64,000 bases of DNA from Bacillus sp. B1-b2 (GCF_009183415.1 NZ_WEHU01000006.1:1-64000), one strand, 5' to 3'. Shown: positions 51,990-61,580, counted from the first letter of the stretch. Made by a program: numbers and translations. Notes: generated by a model not told the origin, from the sequence alone.

Positions 51990-53492
51990 CTATCTATCTC
52001 TATTGTCTCTTTCTACAATCATGTCCCTTACCAATTGCCCACTTAACGTTACCATTGGCATCCCTGCGCCAGGATTCACTGTTCCGCCTACAAAGTATAA
52101 ATTTCTATACTGTTTACATTGTTTAGAATGTTTAAAGCCACGATTAGCCTTTTTATCTGAAACAGTTCCATAAATAGATCCTCTATGAGACCAGTAAGTA
52201 GATTCTATATCATCTGGTGTCCACATATCTTCTACTACTATATGCTTCCTTAAATCGGTAAGTCCCATATTCTCTAGCTTCTGTAAAACTATTTCTCTCA
52301 AATTTTTATAATCTTCCTTTTGAAATGGTTGATCTTGCTTATATGGAATATGTGGAAGAATTTTTATATTTTCATAGCCTTCTGGTGCTTGTGTTGGATC
52401 TGTTTTATTCGTATTCACAAGATAGATAGTAGGGTCATCCGGTAGCTCCTTTTGATGAAAAACTTTGTTCATCTGTTTCTTTAAAGATTGAGCAAAGAAG
52501 AAATTATGATGTGCAAGTTGTGGATACTTCTTCTTAACCCCTAAATGAAGCACTAGTCCAGAGCTAGCAGGCTCATATTTCTCTTCCATCTTTTTCAGTT
52601 TTTTAGAATTCCAATTTAGTAATTTTTCATATGTTGGTATTACTTCCATATTTGATATAACATAATCAGCTGTTTTTTCTACACCATTTTGCAAGCGTAT
52701 GCCAACAATTTGGTTGTTTGCCTCATTCGTTAATAACTTCTCAACAGATACACCTAAATGAAACTCTACTCCAACTTCTTTCGCCAGCTTCACTAAACCT
52801 TTTCCAATCTGATGCAATCCTCCTGGTACATACCATAAACCATGTAGATGTTGCATATAAATGAGCATATTCAATACTGCAGGAGCATCATAAGGGGATG
52901 ATCCAACATATTTAATATAATATGCCAGCATATCTCTTAAATAAGGATTACTGATTCTTTCTGCAATTCCTTCATACATCGTATGTTGTAGATCAAATCC
53001 TTTCCATGATTTAAAAGGACCATGCTCCTTTATCACATCCCATGTGGAGTCTAACCCCTTATTGAAATAGCCTTTTTCTGTTAGCTCATATATATCCTTT
53101 GTATATGCTAATAAGTTCTTATATTCTTCCATATCCTTTTCGTTTAAGGCTGCATTTTGATCGAACATATTTGTCAAATTATTATACAAATCAACCTTCG
53201 TTCCATCCGGAAAAAATGCTCTCCACTCATGCTCAAGGCGAACGGTAGGTATATAATCACTCATTTTTTTACCACTTTTATTAAATAATCGTTCAAAGAT
53301 AAATGGCATCGTTAAAATGGATGGTCCTAAATCGAATCCAAAACCACTTTCTTCTAACCTATTCAGCTTGCCACCTAAGTGACTATTCTTCTCGTAAAGC
53401 GATACTGCATATCCACTTTGTGCCATGCTGATAGCTGCTGAAAGACCTCCAAGACCACCACCTATGACAAGAACTGATTTTCTATTAGTCAA
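51990..53492 (-). CDS. crtP: CrtP-like diapocarotenoid oxygenase (CrtN2 type)
   Basis: The 500-residue FAD enzyme has the dinucleotide motif [50 protein letters not shown] and the C-terminal [21 protein letters not shown]. It is a CrtI/CrtN-fold paralogue. Position between crtM and crtQ and the divergence from the first desaturase indicate terminal methyl oxidation (CrtP/CrtNb) rather than a second desaturase. The start is TTG behind GGAGG. CrtP versus a second CrtN cannot be decided by sequence reading alone. Confidence 0.82.
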   Translation of the reverse strand: MTNRKSVLVIGGGLGGLSAAISMAQSGYAVSLYEKNSHLGGKLNRLEESGFGFDLGPSILTMPFIFERLFNKSGKKMSDYIPTVRLEHEWRAFFPDGTKVDLYNNLTNMFDQNAALNEKDMEEYKNLLAYTKDIYELTEKGYFNKGLDSTWDVIKEHGPFKSWKGFDLQHTMYEGIAERISNPYLRDMLAYYIKYVGSSPYDAPAVLNMLIYMQHLHGLWYVPGGLHQIGKGLVKLAKEVGVEFHLGVSVEKLLTNEANNQIVGIRLQNGVEKTADYVISNMEVIPTYEKLLNWNSKKLKKMEEKYEPASSGLVLHLGVKKKYPQLAHHNFFFAQSLKKQMNKVFHQKELPDDPTIYLVNTNKTDPTQAPEGYENIKILPHIPYKQDQPFQKEDYKNLREIVLQKLENMGLTDLRKHIVVEDMWTPDDIESTYWSHRGSIYGTVSDKKANRGFKHSKQCKQYRNLYFVGGTVNPGAGMPMVTLSGQLVRDMIVERDNRDR

Positions 53493-53509
53493 TTACCACC
53501 CCTCCTTTT

Positions 53510-54379
53510 TTACATCATTACGATTATTTTTTGTTGTAACTGCATCATTTTTTCTTTAGAAACATAATTCCTTTTATAAAAACAGTCATATCCATTTTCA
53601 CGAACTGCTGTTAGAATTTCTTTATAAATATGAGCAGAAAGAAGAACATGTAATTGACTATCCTGATCGAAGGATTCTATACCTGCATAAAATAATTGAT
53701 AAAGCTCTTCCGAACGATTTGCTATACTCTCCCAAATTTCAATAAATGTCCCATTTATCTTGTGATCTGCTAAATCTTGATTGGTATAATATCCTCTTTG
53801 AAAGAATGTTTCTGGTAGGTAGATGCGATTATTACGATAATCCTCGCCAATATCTCGAAGGATATTCGTTAATTGCATGGCCTTTCCTAAATGAACAGCA
53901 TAATGCTTTAAATGCTGATGATTTTCTGTTGCAAGTATAGGAAGAAGCATTAGGCCTACTGTGCCTGCAACATAATAACAATACTCTTCCAATTCTTCCA
54001 TTGTCTTCGGCTGTTCAAAGTATATATCCATTTGTTGTCCTTTCAATTGATCATAAAACGGGGTAATATCCATTTCATAACGGGTAAATACATCTCTTAA
54101 TGCTCGCCATATGGGGTGATCCACTTCTTCACCTTTTTCAAAAAGCTGCAATTGATGATATAAAGTACTCCAGTTCTCCTTCTGCTTAGATGAATCTCTT
54201 GTCTCATCCACACTGTCATCTGCATAGCGACAAAATGCATAAATAGCATAAACAGCTTGTGCTTTTTCAGAAGGCAGCTTGCTAAAGGCTTGGTAAAAAC
54301 TCTTTGAATGCTTTTTTATAATATTTTCACAGTATAAATAGTCCCATTGAGGTCTAGGAACGGGTTTAGCTCCCCTCAT
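53510..54379 (-). CDS. crtM: Dehydrosqualene synthase CrtM
   Basis: It joins two farnesyl diphosphates to 4,4'-diapophytoene. The 289-residue protein has both Asp-rich motifs: DDSVDE (54-59) and DIGED in NILRDIGEDYRNNRIYLP (176-180). SFYQAFSKLP is also conserved. The ATG at 54379 is 8 bases after GGAGG; it overlaps crtN by 14 bases. It makes a C30 rather than C40 product, judged from its neighbours; phytoene synthases have the same motifs. Confidence 0.9.
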   Translation of the reverse strand: MRGAKPVPRPQWDYLYCENIIKKHSKSFYQAFSKLPSEKAQAVYAIYAFCRYADDSVDETRDSSKQKENWSTLYHQLQLFEKGEEVDHPIWRALRDVFTRYEMDITPFYDQLKGQQMDIYFEQPKTMEELEEYCYYVAGTVGLMLLPILATENHQHLKHYAVHLGKAMQLTNILRDIGEDYRNNRIYLPETFFQRGYYTNQDLADHKINGTFIEIWESIANRSEELYQLFYAGIESFDQDSQLHVLLSAHIYKEILTAVRENGYDCFYKRNYVSKEKMMQLQQKIIVMM

Positions 54380-55925
54380 TAACAACTCCTCCTGCTATAT
54401 GAACTGGTTGCTTACTCTTATTAGAAACAGAGTCATCTAGAATCAATTCCTCTGTAGCAATTTTGGCAGATAATAATACAATCGGCACACCTGCTCCTGG
54501 GTGTGTGCTACTTCCAGTAAAGTAAAGGTTATCACATGCTTGTGCTTTACTCTGTGGTCTTAAATGATTACTTTGTGTAAGAGTAGGTCTAAGCCCAAAG
54601 CATGCTCCGTTATAAGCATTGAACTTCTCTCTAAAATCTATTGGTGTCATATAGCTTTCGGAAATAATGTCTGCTTCTATTTCTTCTAAGCCTTCTACTT
54701 GACTTAATGTGTTTAAAACTTGAGAACGGTAATAGGTAATGGTTTCTTCTGTCCATTCATATTTGGCTGTAGATAGATCTGACACTGGGACTAAAATATA
54801 TAATCCATCCTTCCCCTCTGGTGCTAATGTTGGATCAAGCTTGGAGGCATTATAAGCATAAAAAGATGGGTTATTTAGTTTCTTACCTGCAAAAATATCT
54901 TCTAAATTTTCTTTTAGATCATCTCCAAAAAAGAAGCTATGCGCAGTATTAAATTCTTCTATTTTTCTGTTCATTCCTAAATATAAAATAAAGCAAGAAC
55001 AGGAGTAATCCATCTTACCAATCTTCTCATCTGTGTATTTTCCTTTAGATTTCTTATCTGTTACCAAATGCTTTAAAGCATATGGAAAGTCTGCATTGCA
55101 TAATACGTAGTCAGAATATATATCCTTTCTTTTCACTTTGATTCCTTTTGCTACATGGTTTTCTATCAAGATTTCCTCTACAGTAGATTGATAAGAGATT
55201 TTCCCTCCAAGCTCTAAAAATAACTGTTCCATGGACTTTGCCATTGTATACATTCCACCCTTTATAAACCAAACTCCATAGAAGAACTCTATCATTGGAA
55301 TCATGGAATAAAGGGATGGACCATTGTAAGGAGAAACTCCTATATATAAAGTTTGAAAGCTTATCATTTGCTTTAACTGTTCATTTTTCACATATTTACT
55401 AATAAAATTGTCGGCACTATCAAATGTCTTTAATTTTAATGCTTGGTATAGGGTTGATGGGTTATAAAAATCCATTTTCTTTCGGAAGGGACGTTGTAAA
55501 AAGTGATTTTTAGCTACAAGAAAACGTTCATAGATCAGTTGTAAATATTTTAAGAAACCTTCTGCATCCTTTTCACTTGCATGCTCAAAAGACTTCATTA
55601 ATTGAACTAAATCAGAAGATACTTCATGATATCCTTTTTTTCCACTTCCAAAAAAGACGGAATACATAGGATCTAATCTCTCCATCAGAATATAATCATC
55701 TGGATCCCGTCCTACTAATTCAAATATTTCTCGATAAAGCTCTGGCATCATAACAATGGTAGGACCAAGGTCAAATTGAAAGCCGTCCTTCTCAATACGA
55801 TGCATTTTACCACCAGCGATTGCTTCTTTCTCATGTATTTCCACTTGAAATCCTGCGTGTTGCAAGCGAATCGCGCTAGCCAATCCTGCTACGCCAGCAC
55901 CTATAACGATTACTTTTTTCTTCAT
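54366..55925 (-). CDS. crtN: Diapophytoene (dehydrosqualene) desaturase CrtN
   Basis: The 519-residue FAD enzyme has VIVIGAGVAGLASAIRLQHAGF, GGKMHRIEKDGFQFDLGPTIVMMPE and the C-terminal NLYFTGSSTHPGAGVPIVLLSAKIA. It desaturates 4,4'-diapophytoene to the yellow diaponeurosporene. It is the first gene of the operon and is preceded by a SigB consensus promoter about 140 bases upstream. Confidence 0.92.
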   Translation of the reverse strand: MKKKVIVIGAGVAGLASAIRLQHAGFQVEIHEKEAIAGGKMHRIEKDGFQFDLGPTIVMMPELYREIFELVGRDPDDYILMERLDPMYSVFFGSGKKGYHEVSSDLVQLMKSFEHASEKDAEGFLKYLQLIYERFLVAKNHFLQRPFRKKMDFYNPSTLYQALKLKTFDSADNFISKYVKNEQLKQMISFQTLYIGVSPYNGPSLYSMIPMIEFFYGVWFIKGGMYTMAKSMEQLFLELGGKISYQSTVEEILIENHVAKGIKVKRKDIYSDYVLCNADFPYALKHLVTDKKSKGKYTDEKIGKMDYSCSCFILYLGMNRKIEEFNTAHSFFFGDDLKENLEDIFAGKKLNNPSFYAYNASKLDPTLAPEGKDGLYILVPVSDLSTAKYEWTEETITYYRSQVLNTLSQVEGLEEIEADIISESYMTPIDFREKFNAYNGACFGLRPTLTQSNHLRPQSKAQACDNLYFTGSSTHPGAGVPIVLLSAKIATEELILDDSVSNKSKQPVHIAGGVVNEGS

Positions 55926-55982
55926 TTTTGTATACTTCCCCCTATATATTAATGAACCCTGATTCCTTATAACAACTAGTTG

Positions 55983-55998
55983 CTTATCAGTTGATAAG
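55983..55998. promoter_or_regulatory. Palindrome in the crt leader
   Basis: CTTATCA and TGATAAG flank GT, and further TTATC/GATAA half-sites follow within 60 bases. It lies between the SigB promoter and crtN and could be an operator. The binding factor is unknown. Confidence 0.4.
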
Positions 55999-56065
55999 TT
56001 GAGAATACACTTATCCTATTAAGAAGTATCTTATTTGATAGGTATATTTAAAAACATTACATTTT

Positions 56066-56091
56066 ATACCCCACGTTCTTTCTAGTTAAAC
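56066..56091 (-). promoter_or_regulatory. SigB promoter of the crt operon
   Basis: On the minus strand GTTTAA (56091-56086), 14 bases, GGGTAT (56071-56066): both elements and the spacing match the SigB consensus exactly. It lies about 140 bases before crtN and points toward it. S. aureus crtOPQMN is also SigB-dependent. Confidence 0.8.
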
Positions 56092-56110
56092 CACTTATTT
56101 ATTTATCTTA

Positions 56111-56153
56111 AAAAACCTTCTAAAGAATGAAAATATCTTTAGAAGGTTTTTTT
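56111..56153. terminator. Terminator after the YdjC gene
   Basis: AAAAACCTTCTAAAGA pairs with TCTTTAGAAGGTTTTTTT around 10 bases. Confidence 0.9.
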
Positions 56154-56840
56154 CTATAGTAGCTTTGAGTTAATAAGAATTTTTGTTTCTTTTAATCTTT
56201 CATGGTTATAAGAGGAGCTTTCTATTAAAGTCTCATCTAAATAGGCAGGGTGTGTCATTACTTCCACACTTTCTGTTCCGATTTTATCGCGGAGCTGAAT
56301 AAAATAATCCTCTACAACACCTTCTCCATAAAAATCATCCAAGAAGACATCTGTTAATGTTGGAATATCAATAAAGTGATCACCAGCTCTTCTAGCAGGG
56401 ATACCATATTTTTGCGTAATATTCTTTATTACAGGATAAAATTCTTTTATTCCATGTACATGGTGGTGACTATCTATATGAGAGGGTGTAAGATCTGCAT
56501 CTAGAAACGCTTCTATTTGTGCACACCACTCTCTTTCTAATTCCATTAAATTAATAGAGTGAGGATTAAGATAGACGTTTGCCTGTCTTTGAAATAATCC
56601 ATTGTCATCCGTTAAGCTTGGTACATCAGGTAAGAGTGGTTTGCCATATGTTAGTACAAGATGAACCCCCACCTCTAACGATGGAGTATCTTTTGCTAAT
56701 CTTATAGCATGATTGGTAGCAGAAGCATTCATCATCATAGTAGTAGAAGTGACAATCCCCTTTGTATGTGAATCTAAAATCCCATAATTCACTGCGCGAC
56801 TAAGACCAAAATCATCTGCGTTAATGACTATTTTTGTCAT
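56154..56840 (-). CDS. ChbG/YdjC-family carbohydrate deacetylase
   Basis: The 228-residue protein begins TKIVINADDFGLSRAVNYGILDSH, the YdjC metal motif (NADDFG). It has VGVHLVLTYGKPL and PSHIDSHHHVHGIKEFYPV with the metal histidines. These enzymes deacetylate N-acetylated disaccharides such as diacetylchitobiose. No chitobiose uptake genes are adjacent, so the substrate is open. It is somewhat short at the C-terminus. Confidence 0.88.
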   Translation of the reverse strand: MTKIVINADDFGLSRAVNYGILDSHTKGIVTSTTMMMNASATNHAIRLAKDTPSLEVGVHLVLTYGKPLLPDVPSLTDDNGLFQRQANVYLNPHSINLMELEREWCAQIEAFLDADLTPSHIDSHHHVHGIKEFYPVIKNITQKYGIPARRAGDHFIDIPTLTDVFLDDFYGEGVVEDYFIQLRDKIGTESVEVMTHPAYLDETLIESSSYNHERLKETKILINSKLL

Positions 56841-57200
56841 GTAATCCTCCTTTGTAATGGATAAGTCATAGAAAGAGAATAACTATTTTATACCTTAAAA
56901 ATGGTACTTATTGGAACTTTATTTTACCGTGTTTATTTTTCTAGATAGGCCAAACCCATAATAGCCTTTGATTGTTTTCGTCATCATTTACTAAAATCCC
57001 TTTCTATTTCTATATAAATATATTTTTGTTCATGTTTAATTAATACACTAGAATGTAAGTTTTGTTTTAGTAATATTTTAACCGCATATAGTAAAACAAA
57101 AAAAAATCCAAACTACTAGAAAAAATGACTTCTAATAGTTCAGATTTATTATTGGCTAAAATACTTATGCCGAAGCACCTTTACCATCCATATAGTGATA
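56841..57200. other. Intergenic region between the YdjC gene and thiW
   Basis: About 360 AT-rich bases hold the thiW terminator at 57099-57148 and the promoter region of the YdjC gene. Nothing else is recognised. Confidence 0.5.
57099..57148 (-). terminator. Terminator of thiW
   Basis: AAATCCAAACTACTAGAA pairs with TTCTAATAGTTCAGATTT (few mismatches); a long T-run follows on the minus strand. Confidence 0.8.
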
Positions 57201-57701
57201 TTAGCTATGGTGACTTAGCGATTGAATGGACTTGATTTTTACTAAACGAGCGACTAATAAATAACCAATTACGGATCCAGTGATGCTGCTAACAGCAAAG
57301 GATGGCATATAGAACAATGCTCCTGTTTTTGTACCTAATAAGATGGACGCATATGGAACAGCTACAAGTGAAGCAATAACACCTGTTCCTATTATTTCCC
57401 CTACTGAAGCAAATATTGGTTTAGATGTTTTATAGAATAAATACCCAGCTAATAGTGCACCAATCATACTTCCAGGAAAAGCTAATAATGATCCAGTTCC
57501 GAGAAGATTTCTTAATAATGAAGTAACAAATGCAATAATGACCGCTGGGATTGGTCCTAATAAAACGGCAGCAATGACATTTAGTGCATGCTGTACGGGA
57601 TAAGCCTTTGCAATTCCTGCTGGAAACCATAGCAATGTGGAACCATATGTCCCAAATGCTGTAAACATAGCCATTAATGTTAAAAGCTTTAGTCTTTTCA
57701 T
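57201..57701 (-). CDS. thiW: Thiamine-precursor ECF transporter S component ThiW
   Basis: The 166-residue membrane protein has about five segments. It begins KLLTLMAMFTAFGTYGSTLLWFPAGIAKAYPVQHALNVIAAVLLGP, characteristic of ThiW, a predicted S component for the thiazole precursor, with LRNLLGTGSLLAFPGSMIGALLAGYL. It needs the shared ECF energising module from elsewhere. A TPP riboswitch with a terminator lies 180 bases upstream and controls it. Confidence 0.9.
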   Translation of the reverse strand: MKRLKLLTLMAMFTAFGTYGSTLLWFPAGIAKAYPVQHALNVIAAVLLGPIPAVIIAFVTSLLRNLLGTGSLLAFPGSMIGALLAGYLFYKTSKPIFASVGEIIGTGVIASLVAVPYASILLGTKTGALFYMPSFAVSSITGSVIGYLLVARLVKIKSIQSLSHHS

Positions 57702-57821
57702 ATTCTTTTTTCCCCACTTATTTGTTTTTAAGCGAGAGGCAAAAATAAATACCTCAATGGATATTGACTAACCACTAAGAAAATTATGTATGGAGCTTGT
57801 TTCTATCTTTCTTTCAAAAAC

Positions 57822-57857
57822 AAAAAAAGCCAGATCAAAGGTGACCTGACTTTTTTA
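57822..57857 (-). terminator. Riboswitch-controlled terminator before thiW
   Basis: On the minus strand a stem AAAAAAGTCAGGTC / GATCTGGCTTTTTTT lies immediately after the TPP aptamer. It is the expression platform (transcription termination when TPP binds). Confidence 0.85.
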
Positions 57858-57879
57858 AAAGTCAAAAGAAATAGAGATA

Positions 57880-57970
57880 CTCCGCTACTTCCCTACGCTG
57901 GTATGATCCAGATCAGGTCATTAGGGTTTAAAAACACGAATGTTTTTCTCTCAGCCATACGGCACCCCTA
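57880..57970 (-). ncRNA. TPP riboswitch (THI element)
   Basis: On the minus strand the conserved GGGGTGC, GGCTGAGA, ACCCTAATGACCTGATCTGG, ATACCAGCGTAGGGAAG are all present in order. These are the invariant parts of the thiamine pyrophosphate aptamer. It is followed by an intrinsic terminator and thiW, which TPP would switch off. Confidence 0.96.
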
Positions 57971-58038
57971 GTAGTCAATATATGCTTATATAGCTATTTT
58001 ACATTAATATGCTTTTCTCTGAAAGGCTTTTCTCTCTA

Positions 58039-59061
58039 TTATTCTGACAATTTCTCCACAAACTGCATATCTATCAACTCATCGTAACTATATCCTTCTG
58101 TATAGACACCCGTTTTTTCTACAACATCCATTGGTTTTGCTACTGCTTCCTCTGAAATGAATCCGTCTTTACTCCATAATGCATCAGCATATGCACGATC
58201 GAGTGATGCCTGTAAGCTTTCATCAGATGTGGATGGAAATTCTGCTTTTAGAACCTGCATAGCTAGTTCAGGATCTTCATCCACCTTCTTTAAAGCCTTC
58301 ATTACAGCACTTACAAAGCTTTCTACTACTTCTGGTTCACTTTCAATTTTAGATTTCTTCACACTCACAACAGAGTAAGGATAATCTCCTAGGCTTGCGA
58401 AGCTATAAAACGGTTCGTTCCATACTCCTTTATTGATACCTTCTGTAATTTGTGGCTCTCCTCCATTTGCTATATCAGCGTTTCCTGTTTCTACTAAGGA
58501 AACAACTGCACTTGCATCTGCAGGCTCTTCTAATTTCACATCATTTTCTGGATCTAATCCTAAGTCCATCAACAGCCACCTTGTTAATAAATTTGGACTT
58601 CCTCCGTACCTTCCTGCAGCAATCGTTTTTCCCTCTAGATAGGCAGCAAATTCTTCTTTATTTGTTGTATCAACACTTTCATCTGAGTTATCCATTAAGT
58701 ATACATTTGCACGATTAACTACATTGACAACAGATTGAATGGGATCAGAGCTTCCTATATTAGCCATTTGAACAGAGTCTGGTCCACCAATAACGCCCCA
58801 AGCATCGCCACTTACAACAGACGTTACATGAGCGCCTCCAGTTGCCGTGATTACTTCTACTTCTAAGCCTTCCTCTTCAAAATATCCTTCTTGCATGGCA
58901 AGGTATATTGGAAGATAACCAATTAAGTGAACTGGCTCTGAAAGAACTATCTTCTGTAACCCTTCCCCTGTTTTCTCTGGTTCACTGCTAGAAGAACATC
59001 CTGCAAGTAGCAATACAAAACTTAGAAAGCCAATGAGAAAAAGCTTACACTTCTTCAACAT
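58039..59061 (-). CDS. SsuA/THI5-like ABC transporter substrate-binding lipoprotein
   Basis: The 340-residue lipoprotein has a signal peptide ending LLLAGC (Cys22) and an NMT1/SsuA-like fold (GYLPIYLAMQEGYFEEEGLEVEVI, VVSGDAWGVIGGPDSVQMAN). With the permease and ATPase it forms an importer. Family members bind sulfonates, nitrate, taurine or HMP-type thiamine precursors. The neighbourhood (thiW, TPP riboswitch) hints at a thiamine precursor, but this operon's own promoter shows no riboswitch. Confidence 0.82.
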   Translation of the reverse strand: MLKKCKLFLIGFLSFVLLLAGCSSSSEPEKTGEGLQKIVLSEPVHLIGYLPIYLAMQEGYFEEEGLEVEVITATGGAHVTSVVSGDAWGVIGGPDSVQMANIGSSDPIQSVVNVVNRANVYLMDNSDESVDTTNKEEFAAYLEGKTIAAGRYGGSPNLLTRWLLMDLGLDPENDVKLEEPADASAVVSLVETGNADIANGGEPQITEGINKGVWNEPFYSFASLGDYPYSVVSVKKSKIESEPEVVESFVSAVMKALKKVDEDPELAMQVLKAEFPSTSDESLQASLDRAYADALWSKDGFISEEAVAKPMDVVEKTGVYTEGYSYDELIDMQFVEKLSE

Positions 59062-59205
59062 AAATCCCCCTTTTCATTTATATAGACAAGGAATCAGCAT
59101 AAAAATTAGTGAAAATGAATGACGAAGATATAGTAGAAATGACTAAATCTAAAATTCTATTCATTTATATTTACATACTACTCGTCAGTATGTTAACTAT
59201 TTTTA

Positions 59206-60024
59206 CTAATCAGCACTTCTTCCTTTTAACAATAATTTCTCTATCCAAACTGTTGCAAAGTACATGATGATGGATAAGATAGAAAGTACGACTACTCCTA
59301 CCCAAACCAAGTTAAGATTCATGATTTGTCCTGCGTATAAAATCATTCTTCCTATTCCTTGTCTAGAGCTAATGAACTCACCAACAATGGTTCCTGCTAA
59401 AGCTAATGCTATATTGATTTTTAAGCTACTTACAATCCAGGGCATACTTGTTGGTACAACTACTTTTGTGAAAACATGCCATTTTTTAGCACCAAGGGAA
59501 TACAGTAGTTTCTCTAAATCCTTATCCACTGCTCTAACTCCACTGTAAGCAGCAAGAGCCGTTGTGATAACAGTCATCATAAATGCTAGAACTACTTTTG
59601 AACCAAAGCCTATTCCAAAAAGTATAACTAAAACAGGCGCTAAAGCTAATTTGGGTATAGCATTAAAGGCTATCAGGTAAGGCTCTGAAATGCGGGAATA
59701 ATAATAGGACCACCAGAAGGATAACCCTAATAATGCTCCAAAAAATGTGCCTAGAAAAAAGCCTGAAACCGTTGCTCCTGAAGTATATAATAAATCATTC
59801 CATAATGAGCCTTCTGTCCATGCTATATAGCCTGTTTTCCAAATAGTTGAAGGACTACTCCAATAATAGGAATCAATAATATTCCATCTAGAAAGTAGTT
59901 CCCATGCAACAATTAAGAGAATACCAGCACTCCATTGACCAATACTGGTTATTCGTTTTCTCTTTCGTGCCATCGCCTCTTCATCTTCTATATATAAATC
60001 ATTCTTTTTCGGTACAGATGCCAT
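59206..60024 (-). CDS. ABC transporter permease (SsuC/ThiX-like)
   Basis: The 272-residue protein has about six membrane segments and the EAA loop KLLYSLGAKKWHVFTKVVVPTSMPWIVSSLKINIALALAGTIVGE. It is the single permease type that acts as a homodimer in SsuABC-like importers. It follows the ATPase by 16 bases; the substrate-binding gene follows 144 bases later. Confidence 0.86.
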   Translation of the reverse strand: MASVPKKNDLYIEDEEAMARKRKRITSIGQWSAGILLIVAWELLSRWNIIDSYYWSSPSTIWKTGYIAWTEGSLWNDLLYTSGATVSGFFLGTFFGALLGLSFWWSYYYSRISEPYLIAFNAIPKLALAPVLVILFGIGFGSKVVLAFMMTVITTALAAYSGVRAVDKDLEKLLYSLGAKKWHVFTKVVVPTSMPWIVSSLKINIALALAGTIVGEFISSRQGIGRMILYAGQIMNLNLVWVGVVVLSILSIIMYFATVWIEKLLLKGRSAD

Positions 60025-60040
60025 TCTTTTACCTCCTTTC

Positions 60041-60808
60041 TCATCCTTCCTGATCTGTTGTTTTTAATGCATGCAAAATATGTTCTTTTACTTTAATAAA
60101 GTCAGCATTTAATAATGTTTGTTCATTTCTTGGTCTAGGTAGAGTGATTTCTACTTTTTCCTTTACCGTACCAGGTCGAGGCGTTAAAATGTAAATCTCA
60201 TCAGATAGGAATATAGCTTCATCGATATCGTGAGTAATGAACAAAATGGTCTTCTTAAAATCACCCCAAATGTCCAATAGCCATTCTTGCATAAGCAACC
60301 TTGTTTGAGCATCTAACGCACCAAATGGTTCATCCAATAGAATAATATCCTGCTCGTATAATAAAGTTCTCAGTAAGGCCGCTCTTTGTCTCATTCCTCC
60401 AGACAATTCATCTGGATAATGATTCTCAAAGCCACCGAGGCCGTATTTTTCTAGTAACGGTAAGGCTCTTTTTGTTGCTTCTGCTTTTGATACTCCCTTA
60501 ATTTCTAGGCCTAATATGACATTGTTCACAATGTTTCTCCAAGGCAAAAGCAAATCTTTCTGCAACATATAACCGACATTTCCACTACTTCCAATAATAT
60601 TTTTTCCGTCTAATAATACTTCTCCTATAGACGGTTTAATTAATCCAGCAATGATATTGAATAATGTAGACTTCCCACAGCCACTTGGTCCGATAATACT
60701 AATAAACTTTCCTTCTGTTACTTGTAAATTCGTATCCTTTAACGCATAAAATTCCTTGCCATTCTTCCGAAACACTTTGCTACTATTTTTCACTTCTAGC
60801 TTATACAT
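60041..60808 (-). CDS. ABC transporter ATP-binding protein (SsuB/ThiZ-like)
   Basis: The ATG at 60808 (MYKLEVKNSSK) is chosen because GGAGGG lies 5 bases upstream; the upstream in-frame start has none. The 255-residue ATPase has GPSGCGKST, signature LSGGMRQRAAL and Walker B IILLDEPFGALD with THDIDEAI. It is the first gene of the ATPase-permease-receptor set. Confidence 0.88.
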   Translation of the reverse strand: MYKLEVKNSSKVFRKNGKEFYALKDTNLQVTEGKFISIIGPSGCGKSTLFNIIAGLIKPSIGEVLLDGKNIIGSSGNVGYMLQKDLLLPWRNIVNNVILGLEIKGVSKAEATKRALPLLEKYGLGGFENHYPDELSGGMRQRAALLRTLLYEQDIILLDEPFGALDAQTRLLMQEWLLDIWGDFKKTILFITHDIDEAIFLSDEIYILTPRPGTVKEKVEITLPRPRNEQTLLNADFIKVKEHILHALKTTDQEG

Positions 60809-60908
60809 TGCTGCCCTCCATTCTTCCTTTCTTTTGAAATATATAAATACATCCATTTCAAAAGGCTTTTGCTATACTATATGTAAAAATAGGCAAAGGG
60901 GAATAATT

Positions 60909-61580
60909 ATGGAAAAAAAAGCATTAATTATTGGGGCAACTGGTCTTGTTGGGAAAGAATTAGTGCATTTATTATTAGAAGAAAACACATATGAGGAAGT
61001 GAGGGTCCTTGTACGAAGAGAGTTACCTATAGGAAGCAACAAACTAAAGCAACTTGTGGTTGATGATTTTGAGAGGCTTTCTGACTATAAGGATTACTTT
61101 CAGGTAGATGATTTATACTGCTGTCTAGGCACCACAATCAAAAAAGCTGGCAGTCAGGAAAGGATGATAAAAATAGATGTAGAGTATCCTTTAGAGTGTG
61201 TGAAATTAGGACTTGAGATGGGAGTGAAACAGTTTCTTGTCATAACAGCAATGGGAGCAAATCGTAATTCATCCATTTTCTATAGCCGCATAAAAGGAAT
61301 TTTAGAAGAGAAGCTTGCAACCATTCCCTTTCGTTCTATACATATATTGCGTCCTTCTTTATTGTTGGGTAGTCGAGATGAGTTTCGTTTAGGGGAAAAG
61401 CTTAGTTCCTATCTTTTACCTGTTCTTCACTTTTTCATGCAAGGTTCTTTGAAGAAATATCGTGCGATTCAGGCAAGAAATGTTGCACAAGCTATGTATC
61501 ATTTAGCACAGAGTAATTATAAAGGTGTTCATGTACATACTACTGATGAGTTGGAGAAGTTGGCAAAGAAGTCTTATTAA
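60909..61580 (+). CDS. NAD(P)-binding oxidoreductase, TIP30/HTATIP2-like SDR
   Basis: The ATG at 60909 follows AGGGG by 9 bases; an upstream in-frame ATG at 60756 overlaps the divergent ATPase gene and has none. The 223-residue protein has ALIIGATGLVGKELVHLLLEE (4-24), DDLYCCLGTTIKKAGSQERMIKIDVEYPLE and FLVITAMGANRNSSIFYSRIKGILEE, typical of atypical SDRs of the HTATIP2 group. The substrate is unknown. It is divergent from the ABC transporter genes. Confidence 0.8.
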   Translation: MEKKALIIGATGLVGKELVHLLLEENTYEEVRVLVRRELPIGSNKLKQLVVDDFERLSDYKDYFQVDDLYCCLGTTIKKAGSQERMIKIDVEYPLECVKLGLEMGVKQFLVITAMGANRNSSIFYSRIKGILEEKLATIPFRSIHILRPSLLLGSRDEFRLGEKLSSYLLPVLHFFMQGSLKKYRAIQARNVAQAMYHLAQSNYKGVHVHTTDELEKLAKKSY

